From: Actinopolyspora erythraea
Lineage (GTDB): Bacteria > Actinomycetota > Actinomycetes > Mycobacteriales > Pseudonocardiaceae
DNA length: 64,000 bases
Direction: 5' to 3'
NCBI RefSeq assembly: GCF_002263515.1
Contig: NZ_CP022752.1
Coordinates: 620,001 to 684,000 of the forward strand
The position numbers and the translations under genes were made by a program. Positions 35,977 through 45,172 of the stretch are shown piece by piece. The notes beneath the pieces were generated by a model. The model made no database searches. It saw only the letters and a list, made by a program, of their open reading frames with translations, and was not told the DNA's origin. The first letter of the stretch is position 1. The number at the start of each line of letters is the position of its first letter.

Positions 35977-36900
35977 ATGACCACGATCGCGGTATTACTG
36001 GCGGCTGTGGGGGCCTTCGGCAACGCGTTCGGCGCGCACCTGCAGCACGGTGCGGTGCACGCCACCATCTCCGACCGCAAACTGGGGGTGCGCAACCAGC
36101 TGCGGTTGGTGGCCAACACGCGCTGGTTGCTCGGCCTGATCTGTCTGGGTGGCGGAACGGTGTTGCACGCCCTGTCGCTGGGGCTGGCCCCGCTCAGTGT
36201 GGTCCAGCCCGTCGGCGTGCTGGCTCTGCCGCTCACCGTGCTGTTGAACTCCCGCGAGTCCGGGATCGGCCTGGACCGGCTGCCGCGCTCGTCGGTGCTC
36301 GCCGCGCTGGGGATCACGGCCGGGGTCTCGGCGTTCGTCTTCCTCGCGGCCCGCACCGCCACGCCGACCTCCGTGAGCTCGCAGGCGGCGGGGACGGCGA
36401 TCCAGCTGGTGACCGTGGCTGTATTCTCGCTCGGGCTGCTGGGGCTGTTGACCAGTCGTTCGCTGCGGTGCATCGCCTACGCCTCGGGGTGTGCGGTGGC
36501 TTACGGCCTGGTCTCGCTGTTGCTGCGGGCGGTCTCCCAACAGGTGACCGCGGGGCGGCTCGCGGACGTCCAGTTGTGGTTGCTGCTCGGGATGGGGGTT
36601 TCGGTGCTGGTCGGTGGGTGGTTGTTGCAGCACGCCTACGCCAGTGGTCCGCCCGACCTGGTGGTCGCCTGTCTGACGGTGATAGATCCGCTGGTCGCGG
36701 TCGGCCTGGGGATCGGTCTGCTGGGGGAGGCGGACTCCGTCGGTCCCTGGACCGCCGTGGGTGAGGCCGTGTGCGCGGCCGTGGCCTGTGCCGGTGTTTT
36801 CGCGCTGGCGCGCTACCACCCCGAGAACCGGGGCGGTGCCGCGCCTACCGTGGCCGGGGACGGCAGCGACCGCCGGGTAACGTCGGTTGATAGTTCGTAA
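35977..36900 (+). CDS. DMT-superfamily membrane transporter (EamA/NIPA-like)
   Basis: A 307-residue protein with about nine or ten hydrophobic helices, in two related halves as in EamA-type drug/metabolite transporters. The N-terminus MTTIAVLLAAVGAFGNAFGA, the middle ALSLGLAPLSVVQPVGVLAL and the second-half motif ASGPPDLVVACLTVIDPLVA match the actinobacterial DMT group close to magnesium-transporter NIPA proteins. It is the first large gene of an operon with two glycosyltransferases and a hydrolase; a lipid-linked sugar or other metabolite could be its cargo, but this is guesswork. ATG shortly after the leader ORF. Confidence 0.85.
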   Translation: MTTIAVLLAAVGAFGNAFGAHLQHGAVHATISDRKLGVRNQLRLVANTRWLLGLICLGGGTVLHALSLGLAPLSVVQPVGVLALPLTVLLNSRESGIGLDRLPRSSVLAALGITAGVSAFVFLAARTATPTSVSSQAAGTAIQLVTVAVFSLGLLGLLTSRSLRCIAYASGCAVAYGLVSLLLRAVSQQVTAGRLADVQLWLLLGMGVSVLVGGWLLQHAYASGPPDLVVACLTVIDPLVAVGLGIGLLGEADSVGPWTAVGEAVCAAVACAGVFALARYHPENRGGAAPTVAGDGSDRRVTSVDSS

Positions 36901-36912
36901 CGGGAGTAGCAG

Positions 36913-38148
36913 GTGACTTCGCAACTCAGCGGGCGGCCGCTGCGGATCGTGCTCGGAGCCGTCATGTATCCGCCCGATGTCAACGGTGCCGCCAGCTTCG
37001 CCCACCGGCTGGCCACGGGGCTGGCCGCACGTGGTCACGAGGTACACGTGATCTGCCACGCCCCCGAACGTCGTTCGTACACCGCGACCGAGGACGGCGT
37101 CACCGTTCACCGGGTCGGCTCCTACGGCACGCCCCTGCACCCCACGACGCGGATCTGCCCGCCGTGGCGCGCCTCCGCCGAGGCCAAGCGCCTGCTGCGC
37201 GAGATCCGCCCGGACGTGGTCCACGTCCAGTCGCACTTCTTCATCGGCAGGGGGTTGATCAACGCGGCCAGGAAGGCGGGGATACCGCTGGTCGCGACCA
37301 ACCACTTCATGCCGGAGAACATCTTCGGCTACCTCCGCATCCCCCGGTTCCTGCAGTCCACCGCCGCCGCGGTGCTGTGGCACAACCTGGTCAGGCACTA
37401 CAGCAAGGCCGCCACCGTGACCGCACCCACTCCCCGCGCGGTGCGGCTGTTGCAGGAGCACGGTTTCACCAAACGTGCGCTGCCGATCTCGTGCGGTATC
37501 GACATCGACCGCTACCGCAGCGCCGCGGCCGAGTACCGCGAGCAGCACCCCGATCCGGCCGTGCGCAACGTGCTGTTCGTCGGCAGGCTCGACGAGGAGA
37601 AGCACATCGACGACCTGCTGCGGGCCATGTCACTGCTGCACACCGACGCCCCCACCAGGCTGGAGATCATCGGCGAGGGCAGCAGGCGGGCGGCGCTCGA
37701 ACAGCTCGCGGGGGAGCTGGGCATCGCCGATCGAGTGCGCTTCGCGGGGCTGGTGGACGAGGAGGAGCTGCTCGCCGCCTACGCCCGTGCCGACGTGTTC
37801 TGTATGCCCAGCATCGCCGAGCTGCAGAGCCTGGCGACGATGGAGGCGATGTCGGCCCGCACCGCCGTGGTGCTCGCGAACGCCATGGCGCTGCCGCACC
37901 TGGTGCGGCCGGGTCGCAACGGTTGGCTCTATCCCCCGCGTGACGTGCACGCGCTGGCCAAGGCGATCGACGAGGTGGTCACCGAGCGCGCCACCGTGGA
38001 CGCCATGGGGGCCTTCAGCCAGCACATCATCGCCGAGGCCCACGACATCGAGGCCGTGCTCACCAGGTTCGAATCGGTCTATCATCACCTGATCGATCCG
38101 GGGCGGGCCGACGACCCGGTGGATATCCACACCGAGCTGGCGGGCTGA
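36913..38148 (+). CDS. GT4-family glycosyltransferase
   Basis: A retaining GT-B glycosyltransferase of 411 residues. N-terminal part: RIVLGAVMYPPDVNGAASFA HRLATGL (donor-side glycine loop) and RPDVVHVQSHFFIGRGLINA. C-terminal domain: VLFVGRLDEEKHIDDLLRAM and the EX7E motif in SIAELQSLATMEAMSA, followed by PGRNGWLYPP. This architecture is shared with mycobacterial mannosyl- and glucosyltransferases, but acceptor and sugar cannot be named. The GTG start has GGGAGTAGCAG just ahead. It follows the DMT transporter by 12 bases and precedes a hydrolase by 7. Confidence 0.92.
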   Translation: MTSQLSGRPLRIVLGAVMYPPDVNGAASFAHRLATGLAARGHEVHVICHAPERRSYTATEDGVTVHRVGSYGTPLHPTTRICPPWRASAEAKRLLREIRPDVVHVQSHFFIGRGLINAARKAGIPLVATNHFMPENIFGYLRIPRFLQSTAAAVLWHNLVRHYSKAATVTAPTPRAVRLLQEHGFTKRALPISCGIDIDRYRSAAAEYREQHPDPAVRNVLFVGRLDEEKHIDDLLRAMSLLHTDAPTRLEIIGEGSRRAALEQLAGELGIADRVRFAGLVDEEELLAAYARADVFCMPSIAELQSLATMEAMSARTAVVLANAMALPHLVRPGRNGWLYPPRDVHALAKAIDEVVTERATVDAMGAFSQHIIAEAHDIEAVLTRFESVYHHLIDPGRADDPVDIHTELAG

Positions 38149-38155
38149 GGCCGCC

Positions 38156-39115
38156 GTGTCAGCCACCGAGCCCCGGGAAGGGACGCACCCCGAGCTGTGG
38201 GGAAGGCGCAGCCGTGACCGGCTGGTGACGCACGGCAGCACGCTGCACTTCTGGCGGTACGCGCCGCTCGTGCCCGGTCGGCCCGGGCGGGACTCCGCCG
38301 AGGAGGCACCGTGCTCCGCTCCCTCGGGACGGCGCCCCAGGATGGTGTTGCTGCACGGCTTGCGCGGTACCCATCACGGCTTGGAACCGCTGGCCGCGGC
38401 GCTGCCGGAGCGCGAGCTCGTGATCCCGGACCTGCCGGGGTTCGGCGATTCGGGGCCGATGGGCGGTTCCCGCCACGACGTGGCGGGGTACGTCCGCGCC
38501 GTACTGGAGCTGCTGCGGCGGGTCGAGCCGACCGGGGAGCGGATCGACCTGCTGGGGCACTCGTTCGGGTCGGTGGTGGCCGCCGCCGCGGCCGCCCGGG
38601 CGCCGGAGCTCGTGGGCCGGTTGGTGCTGCTCAACCCGATCTCCGCTCCCGCCGGGCAGGGGGCCGGTGCGGTGCTCTCCCGCCTGACCTCGCTCTACTA
38701 CCGGATCGGTGAGCTGTTGCCGCCCCGGCTCGGCAGAGCCCTGCTCTCGAACCGCTGGATCGTGCTCGCCGCGGGCCGCGCGATGTCGCGCAGCCGGGAT
38801 CCGAGGGTGCGGCGCTTCGTGCACGACAGCCACCTGCGGTACTTCAGCCGCTTCCACAGCCCCGCGCTGCTCGCCGAGACCTACCGCGCTTCGCTCGCGA
38901 GCACCGTCGCCGACCACGCCGCCGAGCTGTCGATGCCCACCCTGCTGATCGCCGGGGAGACGGACGAGATAGCGCCCCTGTGGGGGCAGTGGCCGGTGCG
39001 CGACTCCCTCGTGGACGGGCGGCTGGAGGTCGTCGAGGAGATCGGGCACCTGGTGCACTACGAAGCGCCTCGGCGCGCGGCCGAGTTGATCCGAGACTTC
39101 CTGGACGCCTCATGA
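38156..39115 (+). CDS. alpha/beta hydrolase in a glycosyltransferase operon
   Basis: A 319-residue alpha/beta hydrolase with an intact triad: nucleophile Ser in IDLLGHSFGSVVAAAAAA, Asp in IAGETDEIAPLWGQWP and His in IGHLVHYEAPRRAAELI. The oxyanion segment is VLLHGLRGTHHGLEPLA. The N-terminal 60 residues are a variable extension. The gene sits between two glycosyltransferases, overlaps the second by 4 bases (ATGA) and starts at GTG 7 bases after the first. A role in glycolipid processing, such as esterase or deacylase activity, is inferred only from the operon. Confidence 0.88.
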   Translation: MSATEPREGTHPELWGRRSRDRLVTHGSTLHFWRYAPLVPGRPGRDSAEEAPCSAPSGRRPRMVLLHGLRGTHHGLEPLAAALPERELVIPDLPGFGDSGPMGGSRHDVAGYVRAVLELLRRVEPTGERIDLLGHSFGSVVAAAAAARAPELVGRLVLLNPISAPAGQGAGAVLSRLTSLYYRIGELLPPRLGRALLSNRWIVLAAGRAMSRSRDPRVRRFVHDSHLRYFSRFHSPALLAETYRASLASTVADHAAELSMPTLLIAGETDEIAPLWGQWPVRDSLVDGRLEVVEEIGHLVHYEAPRRAAELIRDFLDAS

Positions 39116-40317
39116 GCTTCAGCGACCAGCCTGTGTCCGAGAGCGCTCCCGCTCCGCCCGAGGGCGTCGCCCCGCCGAAGCGGGTCTTCGTCGACGCCCG
39201 CTGGACGCGTACCGACTTCCCGGACGGCATCAGCCGGTACGGGGCGGGGATCATCGAAGCGCTGCACCGCATCCGGCCGGTGACCATGCTGATCCACGAC
39301 CCCCGGCAGTTGCGGCTGCTCCCGGGCGGGGTGCCCCACCAGTTGATCAACAGCCCCTTCTCGCCGCGCGAGCTGTGGCTCTCGCGCACCCTTCACCGGC
39401 TCGGGGCCGAGGTGGTGTTCAGTCCGCTCCAGGTGATCGGTGGTTTCCGGCGCCGGTACGCGCTCGTGCTCACGCTGCACGACCTGATCTACTACCGCGA
39501 CCCCCGGCCGCCCGGTTTCCTGCCGCTGCCGGTGCGGATCGCCTGGTGGCTGTTCCACCACGCCTGGTGGCCGCAGCGCGTGCTGCTCAACCGCGCGGAC
39601 GCGGTGGTCACCGTGAGCGAGACGACCAAGCACCTGATCGAGCGGCACCGGCTGACCGCTCGTCCGGTGACGGTGGTGCCCAACGCGCCGGGGTCCGGCA
39701 GCTCGGACGGATCGGTCGAGCGGGACGGCGAAGCGACCGGGGAAGCGACCGGGGAGGCGGAAACGAGCGGGGAGCTCGGGAGCGGTTCCGGCGCGGGGGA
39801 GCGCCGGGAACTGCTCTACATGGGCTCGTTCATGCCCTACAAGAACGTGGCGACGCTCCTGGCGGGCATGTCGCGGCTGCCCGGCTATCGGTTGCAGCTG
39901 CTGAGCCGGATCCCCCCGGAGCGGGAGCGCGCGCTGCGCGAGGCCGTTCCCGAAGGTGTGGAGGTGGTTTTCCGGAACGGGGTAGAGGAGCAGGAGTACC
40001 GTCGGTTGCTGCGCCGCGCCGCCGCGTTGGTGACGGCCTCGCGGGACGAGGGGTTCGGGTTGCCGGTCATCGAGGCGATGAACGCCGGAACCCCCGTGGT
40101 GTGCAGCGACATTCCCATATTCCGCGAAGTCAGCGGCGGGCAAGCGTGGTTTTTCGATCCGGAATCGCCCGCTGAATTCGCCGCCGCCGTACGGCGCACC
40201 GAGAATGCCGAGTCGCGGGATTCCGTCGTGGCGGCGGCACGCGCGCACGCGGCGGGATTCGGCTGGGACTCTTCGGCGCGGAAACTGTCCGAACTGATTT
40301 CCCGTGTCGCGGATTGA
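39112..40317 (+). CDS. GT4-family glycosyltransferase with low-complexity insert
   Basis: A 401-residue GT-B glycosyltransferase. N-terminal: RVFVDARWTRTDFPDGISRY and HDLIYYRDPRPPG. C-terminal: ELLYMGSFMPYKNVATLLAG and the EX7E motif ASRDEGFGLPVIEAMNAGTP followed by VVCSDIPIFREVSG. These are typical of mannosyltransferase B-like proteins. Between the two halves (about residues 200-225) is a low-complexity insert GEATGEATGEAETSGE with a tandem GEAT duplication. ATG overlaps the stop of the hydrolase gene. It closes the operon; no terminator hairpin with U-tract is seen after it. Confidence 0.9.
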   Translation: MSFSDQPVSESAPAPPEGVAPPKRVFVDARWTRTDFPDGISRYGAGIIEALHRIRPVTMLIHDPRQLRLLPGGVPHQLINSPFSPRELWLSRTLHRLGAEVVFSPLQVIGGFRRRYALVLTLHDLIYYRDPRPPGFLPLPVRIAWWLFHHAWWPQRVLLNRADAVVTVSETTKHLIERHRLTARPVTVVPNAPGSGSSDGSVERDGEATGEATGEAETSGELGSGSGAGERRELLYMGSFMPYKNVATLLAGMSRLPGYRLQLLSRIPPERERALREAVPEGVEVVFRNGVEEQEYRRLLRRAAALVTASRDEGFGLPVIEAMNAGTPVVCSDIPIFREVSGGQAWFFDPESPAEFAAAVRRTENAESRDSVVAAARAHAAGFGWDSSARKLSELISRVAD

Positions 40318-40546
40318 CGGGAGTCCGCCGCTTCCCCGCCGTTCGGTCGGGCGCGGCGCCCCGTTCCCGATGGGGTGGTGCCGAACCACCGCCCAGGTGG
40401 CCGTCACCGCCGGGGAGCTCCCGGGCACGTCCCCGGTGGGGAGACCGGGGGACTCGGCCGCTCGGTGCCGGTAGCCACCTCGGCGGGGCCGGGTGGTTCC
40501 GCCCGAGCGGCCATCCGCTCCGGCGACCGTGAGGGGAGCGGTTCCC

Positions 40547-40990
40547 TCAGTGTGTCCACACCTTCACGGCACGCACCACGTACGGCGCCCGGGGGACGAA
40601 GCTCCCGCTCGGGTACGTGCTGAAGTCAGCCGTGGTGGCACACCCCGCGTCCTGGTACACGGTGACCGGTCTGTCCATTCGGTTCACGAAGGAACGCGCC
40701 TCGACGTCCCCGCCCAGCCGGACGCATTCCTCCATGTTCGTGCTGCGCAGGTCCATGGAACGTCGTTCGCCGCCGTAGTCCACCGTGGGCCAGGCGCAGA
40801 AGACCCCCAGGTCGCAGGGTTGCGGGGTGTCGGTGGCCGCTCCAGCCGGGGAGGGGTGGGTCACCGCGCCGAGCAGCAGTGCCGCCAGGACGGGCAGGAG
40901 CGCTCGGACGGGACGCCTGGGGAGCGGATCACGGAGCGGGCTGGGCGCGGAATCGTCGTGCGAATACCGGCCGCGGCTGGAAACGCGCAT
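40547..40990 (-). CDS. secreted peptidase inhibitor, family I36
   Basis: A 147-residue exported protein. The signal peptide (about residues 25-50, ALLPVLAALLLGAVTHPSPA GA) has an unusually long N-terminal charged stretch. The mature part has four cysteines in CDLGVFCAWPTVDYGG, NMEECVRL and DAGCATTADF, the pattern of family I36 (SMI-like beta-gamma crystallin fold). Streptomyces metalloprotease inhibitors belong here, but family members also protect or bind other ligands. GAAAGGTGG lies 6-14 bases before the ATG. Standing alone on the minus strand between two rightward operons. Confidence 0.85.
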   Translation of the reverse strand: MRVSSRGRYSHDDSAPSPLRDPLPRRPVRALLPVLAALLLGAVTHPSPAGAATDTPQPCDLGVFCAWPTVDYGGERRSMDLRSTNMEECVRLGGDVEARSFVNRMDRPVTVYQDAGCATTADFSTYPSGSFVPRAPYVVRAVKVWTH

Positions 40991-41208
40991 GTTGCGCCAC
41001 CTTTCGGATCGACGGGTGGAAGGATGTGGTCTCGAACCGCGAGACCTGTGATCAACATGGCCAATCGGCGCGCGCCGTCGCCAGCGAATCGGTCGGATTC
41101 ACCCCGGAAGAGTGATTTTCGGTTTCGTTCCCGACTCGTCGTTGTCGGCTCCGAGCGCGGTTTCTCCGCGCGGTGGCGCGTTTCCGGAATTTTCGGTGTC
41201 ATGGAGGT

Positions 41209-42183
41209 ATGCAGACGACCGTGTTGGGCAGGACGGGCATGGAGGTGTCGCGGATCGCCTTCGGCACCTGGCAATTGGGCGGCGAATGGGGTTCGTTCGA
41301 CGAGGAACAGGCCATTACGGCTATCCGGCACGCGCGGGAACTGGGGGTCAATTTCTTCGACACCGCCCAGGCCTACGGCTTCGGGAAATCCGAAGAGGTT
41401 TTGGGGCAGGCGCTGCGTTCCGAACTGGAACGTGATCGCGACAGCCTCGTCATCGCGACCAAGGGCGGTATCGACCCCGGTGGCCAGCGCCCCCGCGACG
41501 CCCGGCGCGATTCGCTGCGCCAGGGGGTCACCGAGAGCCTGCGCGCCCTGAAGATCGACCACATCGACCTGTACCAGGTGCACTGGCCCGACGAACGAAC
41601 CCCCGCCGAGGAGACGGCCGCCGCGCTGCAGGAACTCGTCGACGAGGGAAAGATCCGCCACGTCGGCGTGTCCAACTACGACGCCACCCAGCTCGCCGAG
41701 TTCGACCGCACCCGTCCGGTGGAGACGCTGCAGCCGCCCTACCATCTGTTCCGGCGCGGCATAGAACGGGAAACCCTGCCCTACGCGCGGCAGCACGACA
41801 TCGGTGTGCTCGCCTACAGCCCCCTCGCCAGCGGGCTGTTGACCGGCAGGCTGACGCCCGAGACCACCTTCGAGGCCGATGACTGGCGTTCCCAGTCCTC
41901 CGCCTTCCGGGGGGAGACGTTCCGGCGCAACCTGGAGGTGGTCGACCAGCTCGCCAGCTTCGCCGCCGACAGGGGAGCCGATGTCAGTCAGCTCGCCATC
42001 GCCTGGGTGCTCGCGCAACGCGGAGTGCACGTCGCCATCGTCGGTGCCCGCAGCCCACGCAACATCGAGCGAAGCCTCGCCGCTGCCGACCTGCGACTGG
42101 ACGCCGACGAGCTGGCCGAGATCGAACGCATCACCGCTTCGGGGGTCTCCATCGAGGGAGCCAGCCCCGAGGGCGTGGCCTGA
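41209..42183 (+). CDS. aldo-keto reductase
   Basis: A 324-residue NADPH-dependent reductase with the AKR barrel. Catalytic residues: Asp and Tyr in FFDTAQAYGFGKSEEVLG, Lys in SLVIATKGGI and His in IDLYQVHWPDERTP. The C-terminal NADP pocket is VAIVGARSPRNIERSLAAAD. It belongs to the AKR group that includes auxin-induced-like and YajO/tas proteins; substrate unknown. The chosen ATG (MQTTVLGRTGMEV) has a GGAGG only one base before it, which is too close for a good ribosome site. An in-frame GTG 12 codons earlier is an alternative, so translation may be inefficient or the start misplaced. Confidence 0.88.
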   Translation: MQTTVLGRTGMEVSRIAFGTWQLGGEWGSFDEEQAITAIRHARELGVNFFDTAQAYGFGKSEEVLGQALRSELERDRDSLVIATKGGIDPGGQRPRDARRDSLRQGVTESLRALKIDHIDLYQVHWPDERTPAEETAAALQELVDEGKIRHVGVSNYDATQLAEFDRTRPVETLQPPYHLFRRGIERETLPYARQHDIGVLAYSPLASGLLTGRLTPETTFEADDWRSQSSAFRGETFRRNLEVVDQLASFAADRGADVSQLAIAWVLAQRGVHVAIVGARSPRNIERSLAAADLRLDADELAEIERITASGVSIEGASPEGVA

Positions 42184-42393
42184 CCGGGTACCGGGCCCGA
42201 GGGCGCCGCGAACGGACGCCCCCGCTCGTCCTCGATCGACGGCCGCCTCCCCGAGGAGGGGAGAACCGTGGTCACCTGTCGGAGGAAGCTGCTCCCAAGG
42301 GACCCCGCCCCACCACCACGGCGTGTGGAGGGCGAAACATCCGTAATCACACGAGCGACGATCGTGATCGATGAAAAGGAAGCGGAAACGAAC

Positions 42394-42780
42394 TTGCGGA
42401 TCCACATCACCAGCGTCTTCGTGGACGACCAGGACAAGGCCCTGCGGTTCTACACCGAGAAACTCGGCTTCGAGAAGAACAACGACGTCCCGCTCGGGGA
42501 CGCCCGTTGGCTGACCGTCGTCTCGCCGCAACAACCGGACGGTCCGGAGCTGCTGCTCGAACCGGACGGCCACCGGGCGGTGCGGCCGTACAAGGAAGCG
42601 CTCTTCGCCGACGGCATACCGGCGGCCTCGTTCGCGGTCACCGACGTCGGAGCCGAGGTCGAGCGGCTGCGGGCGGCGGGAGTGACCTTCGTTCAGGAAC
42701 CGACTCGGACGGGGCCGGTGATGACGGCGGTGCTCGACGACACGTGCGGGAACCTCATCCAGCTCGTCGCGTGGGAGTGA
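42394..42780 (+). CDS. VOC-family (glyoxalase/bleomycin resistance) protein
   Basis: A 128-residue single VOC module: ITSVFVDDQDKALRFYTEKL, GFEKNNDVPLGDARWLTVVS, and a second beta-alpha unit AAGVTFVQEPTRTGPVMTAV that ends in DDTCGNLIQLVAWE. One metal glutamate is visible in the final strand; the histidine ligand usual at the start is not. Close relatives act as dioxygenases, glyoxalases or drug-binding proteins. The TTG start is chosen because GGAAG/GCGGAAA lies upstream and the domain begins immediately; in-frame GTGs 10 and 42 codons earlier are possible. It follows the aldo-keto reductase by 210 bases. Confidence 0.8.
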   Translation: MRIHITSVFVDDQDKALRFYTEKLGFEKNNDVPLGDARWLTVVSPQQPDGPELLLEPDGHRAVRPYKEALFADGIPAASFAVTDVGAEVERLRAAGVTFVQEPTRTGPVMTAVLDDTCGNLIQLVAWE

Positions 42781-42923
42781 ACCGGGGACCGTCAACCCCA
42801 CCGGTCACACCCGCCCGGGCGTGACCGATTCCGCCGTCGGGTGCGCGGCCCGCTCACCTCGGTGGCGAAGGCTCCCGGCCTGGTGGTGCCGGCGGAACGA
42901 CGTACTGATGGGACGTTGAACCG

Positions 42924-43226
42924 ATGCACGAGTCCGATCCCGCCCACTCCACACCGCTGGTGCTTCGGATAGGTCGCGAAGAGCTGCTGATCCGCAGGCG
43001 CTACGAGGTGCTCAGCATCGTCAACGACATCCTGATCGCGCTGTGGTTCATGATCGGCAGCGTTCTCTTCTTCTGGGAGGCCACCGCCACGGAGGGGACC
43101 TGGCTCTTCCTGGTCGGCAGCATCGAACTCGCCGTCCGTCCCATGCTCCGGCTCAGCAGGAGAGTGCACCTGCGCAGGCTGCGGAGCACGTGGCGGCACG
43201 ACAGCGACTCCGAGCAGGACTTCTGA
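42924..43226 (+). CDS. YrhK-domain membrane protein
   Basis: A 100-residue protein whose middle matches YrhK: VLRIGREELLIRRRYEVLSI, NDILIALWFMIGSVLFFWEA. It has two hydrophobic segments (about residues 37-55 and 62-82) and a basic C-terminus. The family is named from Bacillus YrhK; its function is unknown, although it is often near metal- or envelope-stress genes. ATG at MHESDPAHS; ribosome site weak (GGGACG). It precedes an acyl-CoA synthetase gene by about 240 bases. Confidence 0.82.
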   Translation: MHESDPAHSTPLVLRIGREELLIRRRYEVLSIVNDILIALWFMIGSVLFFWEATATEGTWLFLVGSIELAVRPMLRLSRRVHLRRLRSTWRHDSDSEQDF

Positions 43227-43464
43227 GCGGACCCTCCCACTCCGCGGGACGGGTGTGCCCCGTGCCAGGGCGGTGATCTCCCGGGAAACCGCCGGTGTGT
43301 CGGAGGTACGACGATCCCCGCACATCGCGGGCTCGGCGAGATGGTGCCAATACCCCCGAGTGGGTGATACACACTACTGTGTCACCTGTCACGCCGACCG
43401 GAGCTCGGCCTGTGCCGGCTCTCCCCCGGGGTGCTCGCGCCTCACGAGAACGAAAGAGCCCGAT

Positions 43465-45072
43465 ATGCAGGCATTGATGCAGGACCGTCCGCTGACCCTC
43501 CCGCACATCTTCCACCGAGCGGAGCGGCAGTTCCACGACAAGCGAATCGTCACCACCACGCTGCGTGGCGAGGTCGAAAGCACCTACGGGGAATGGGCCT
43601 CGCGGGTGCGCCGACTGGCCACCGTGCTGGACGAACTCGGCGTCCCCGAAGGGGCCAGGGTGGCCACCTTCGGGTGGAACACCCAACGTCACCTGGAACT
43701 CTACTTCGGCGTGCCCTGCACCGGACGCGTGCTGCACACCCTCAACATCAGGCTGTTCGCCGAACAGGTGGCCTACATCGCCGAACACGCCGCCGACGAC
43801 GTGGTGTTCGTGGACCGCTCGCTGCTGCCGGTGCTGTGGCCGGTGGCCGATCAGCTGACCACCGTGCGCTACTTCGTCGTCCTGGACGACGGGGCCGACT
43901 CCGAGATCCCCGACGATCCCCGGATCCGGGACTACGAGGACCTGCTGGCCGCCGCCGAGCCCTTCCGGGGGCGTTTCGAGATCGCCGACGAGAACGCGGC
44001 CGCCGCGATGTGCTACACCTCCGGAACCACCGGCCAACCCAAGGGCGTGGTCTACTCGCACCGCTCCACGGTGCTGCACTCCCTGGTCAGCCTGACCGTC
44101 GACGCCGTGGGGCTCAGCGAGCGGGACGTCATGCTGCCGGTGGTGCCGATGTTCCACGTCAACGCCTGGGGGCTGCCGTACTCGGCCGTCTTCGCCGGAA
44201 CCTCGATCGTCTTCCCCGGCCCGGCGATGCAGCCCGAGGCTCTGGTGAGCATGCTGGAACGGCACCGCGTCACCACCACGGCGGGGGTGCCCACCATCTG
44301 GATGGGCATGCTCCCGCTGCTCGGGGAGCACGACCTGTCCAGCCTGCGGGTAGTCGTCGGCGGTGGAGCCGCGATCCCCACCGCCCTCTCGGAGGGGTGG
44401 CGCGAGGCCATCGGGATTCCGATCACCCAGGCGTGGGGCATGACCGAGACCAGCCCGCTGGCCTCGGTCGCCAGTCCCCGCAGCCACCACGAGGGGCTGG
44501 ACGCCGAGGCGCTGATCGAGGTGCGCTCCACGCAGGGGCAGGCCGCTCCGCTGGTGGAGCTGCGCATCGTGGACATGGACACCGGGCAGGAGCAGCCGTG
44601 GGACGGAGCCACCCCGGGTGAGCTGCAGGCCGCGGGGCCGTGGATCGCCTCCTCCTACTACGGCGACGAGGGGCAGGACGCCTTCACCTCCGACGGCTGG
44701 CTGCGCACCGGCGACGTGGCCACCATGGACGAGCACGGTTTCGTGCGGCTCGTGGACCGGACCAAGGACCTGGTCAAGTCGGGCGGGGAGTGGATCTCCT
44801 CGGTCGAGCTGGAGAACCACATCATGGCGCACGAGAACGTGGCCGAGGCGGCGGTGATCGCCAAGTCGGATCCGAAGTGGACTGAGCGTCCGGTGGCGTG
44901 CGTGGTCGCCGAGCCGGGCAGCGGGCTCACCTCCGAGCAGGTGCTCGACCACCTGCGCGCGCGGGTGGCGAAGTGGTGGTTGCCCGACGAGGTCTGGTTC
45001 GTCGACGAGCTGCCGAAGACCAGCACGGGCAAGTTCTCCAAGAAGACGCTCCGCGAGCGGCTGCTCGACTGA
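43465..45072 (+). CDS. fatty acyl-CoA synthetase / AMP-binding ligase
   Basis: A 535-residue adenylate-forming ligase activating carboxylic acids with ATP and CoA. Motifs: A3 AMP site MCYTSGTTGQPKGVVYSH (about residue 177), A5 AWGMTETSPLASVA, A7 RTGDVATMDEHG, A8 VDRTKDLVKSGGEWISSVE and A10 Lys in ELPKTSTGKFSKKTLRERL. The length and LYFGVPCTGRVLHTLNIRLF segment fit medium-chain fatty acid ligases of the FadD/AlkK group. ATG at MQALMQDRPLTLPH has GAAAGAG upstream and begins where the family begins. It stands alone; no beta-oxidation gene is adjacent. Confidence 0.93.
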   Translation: MQALMQDRPLTLPHIFHRAERQFHDKRIVTTTLRGEVESTYGEWASRVRRLATVLDELGVPEGARVATFGWNTQRHLELYFGVPCTGRVLHTLNIRLFAEQVAYIAEHAADDVVFVDRSLLPVLWPVADQLTTVRYFVVLDDGADSEIPDDPRIRDYEDLLAAAEPFRGRFEIADENAAAAMCYTSGTTGQPKGVVYSHRSTVLHSLVSLTVDAVGLSERDVMLPVVPMFHVNAWGLPYSAVFAGTSIVFPGPAMQPEALVSMLERHRVTTTAGVPTIWMGMLPLLGEHDLSSLRVVVGGGAAIPTALSEGWREAIGIPITQAWGMTETSPLASVASPRSHHEGLDAEALIEVRSTQGQAAPLVELRIVDMDTGQEQPWDGATPGELQAAGPWIASSYYGDEGQDAFTSDGWLRTGDVATMDEHGFVRLVDRTKDLVKSGGEWISSVELENHIMAHENVAEAAVIAKSDPKWTERPVACVVAEPGSGLTSEQVLDHLRARVAKWWLPDEVWFVDELPKTSTGKFSKKTLRERLLD

Positions 45073-45172
45073 CCGGCGGGCCCCGTTCGCCCCACCGTGC
45101 TCACGCCCGCTCCAAGCGGCCCCCGGTCGGGGACCCCGGCGCCGAGCGGGTACGGACGGGCGAACGGGCGGG

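Noticed and set aside
43350..43369. ATACCCCCGAGTGGGTGAT upstream of the acyl-CoA synthetase, resembling a CsoR/CstR operator
   Set aside because: Arms are imperfect and no sulfur or copper gene is adjacent; likely chance in GC-rich DNA.
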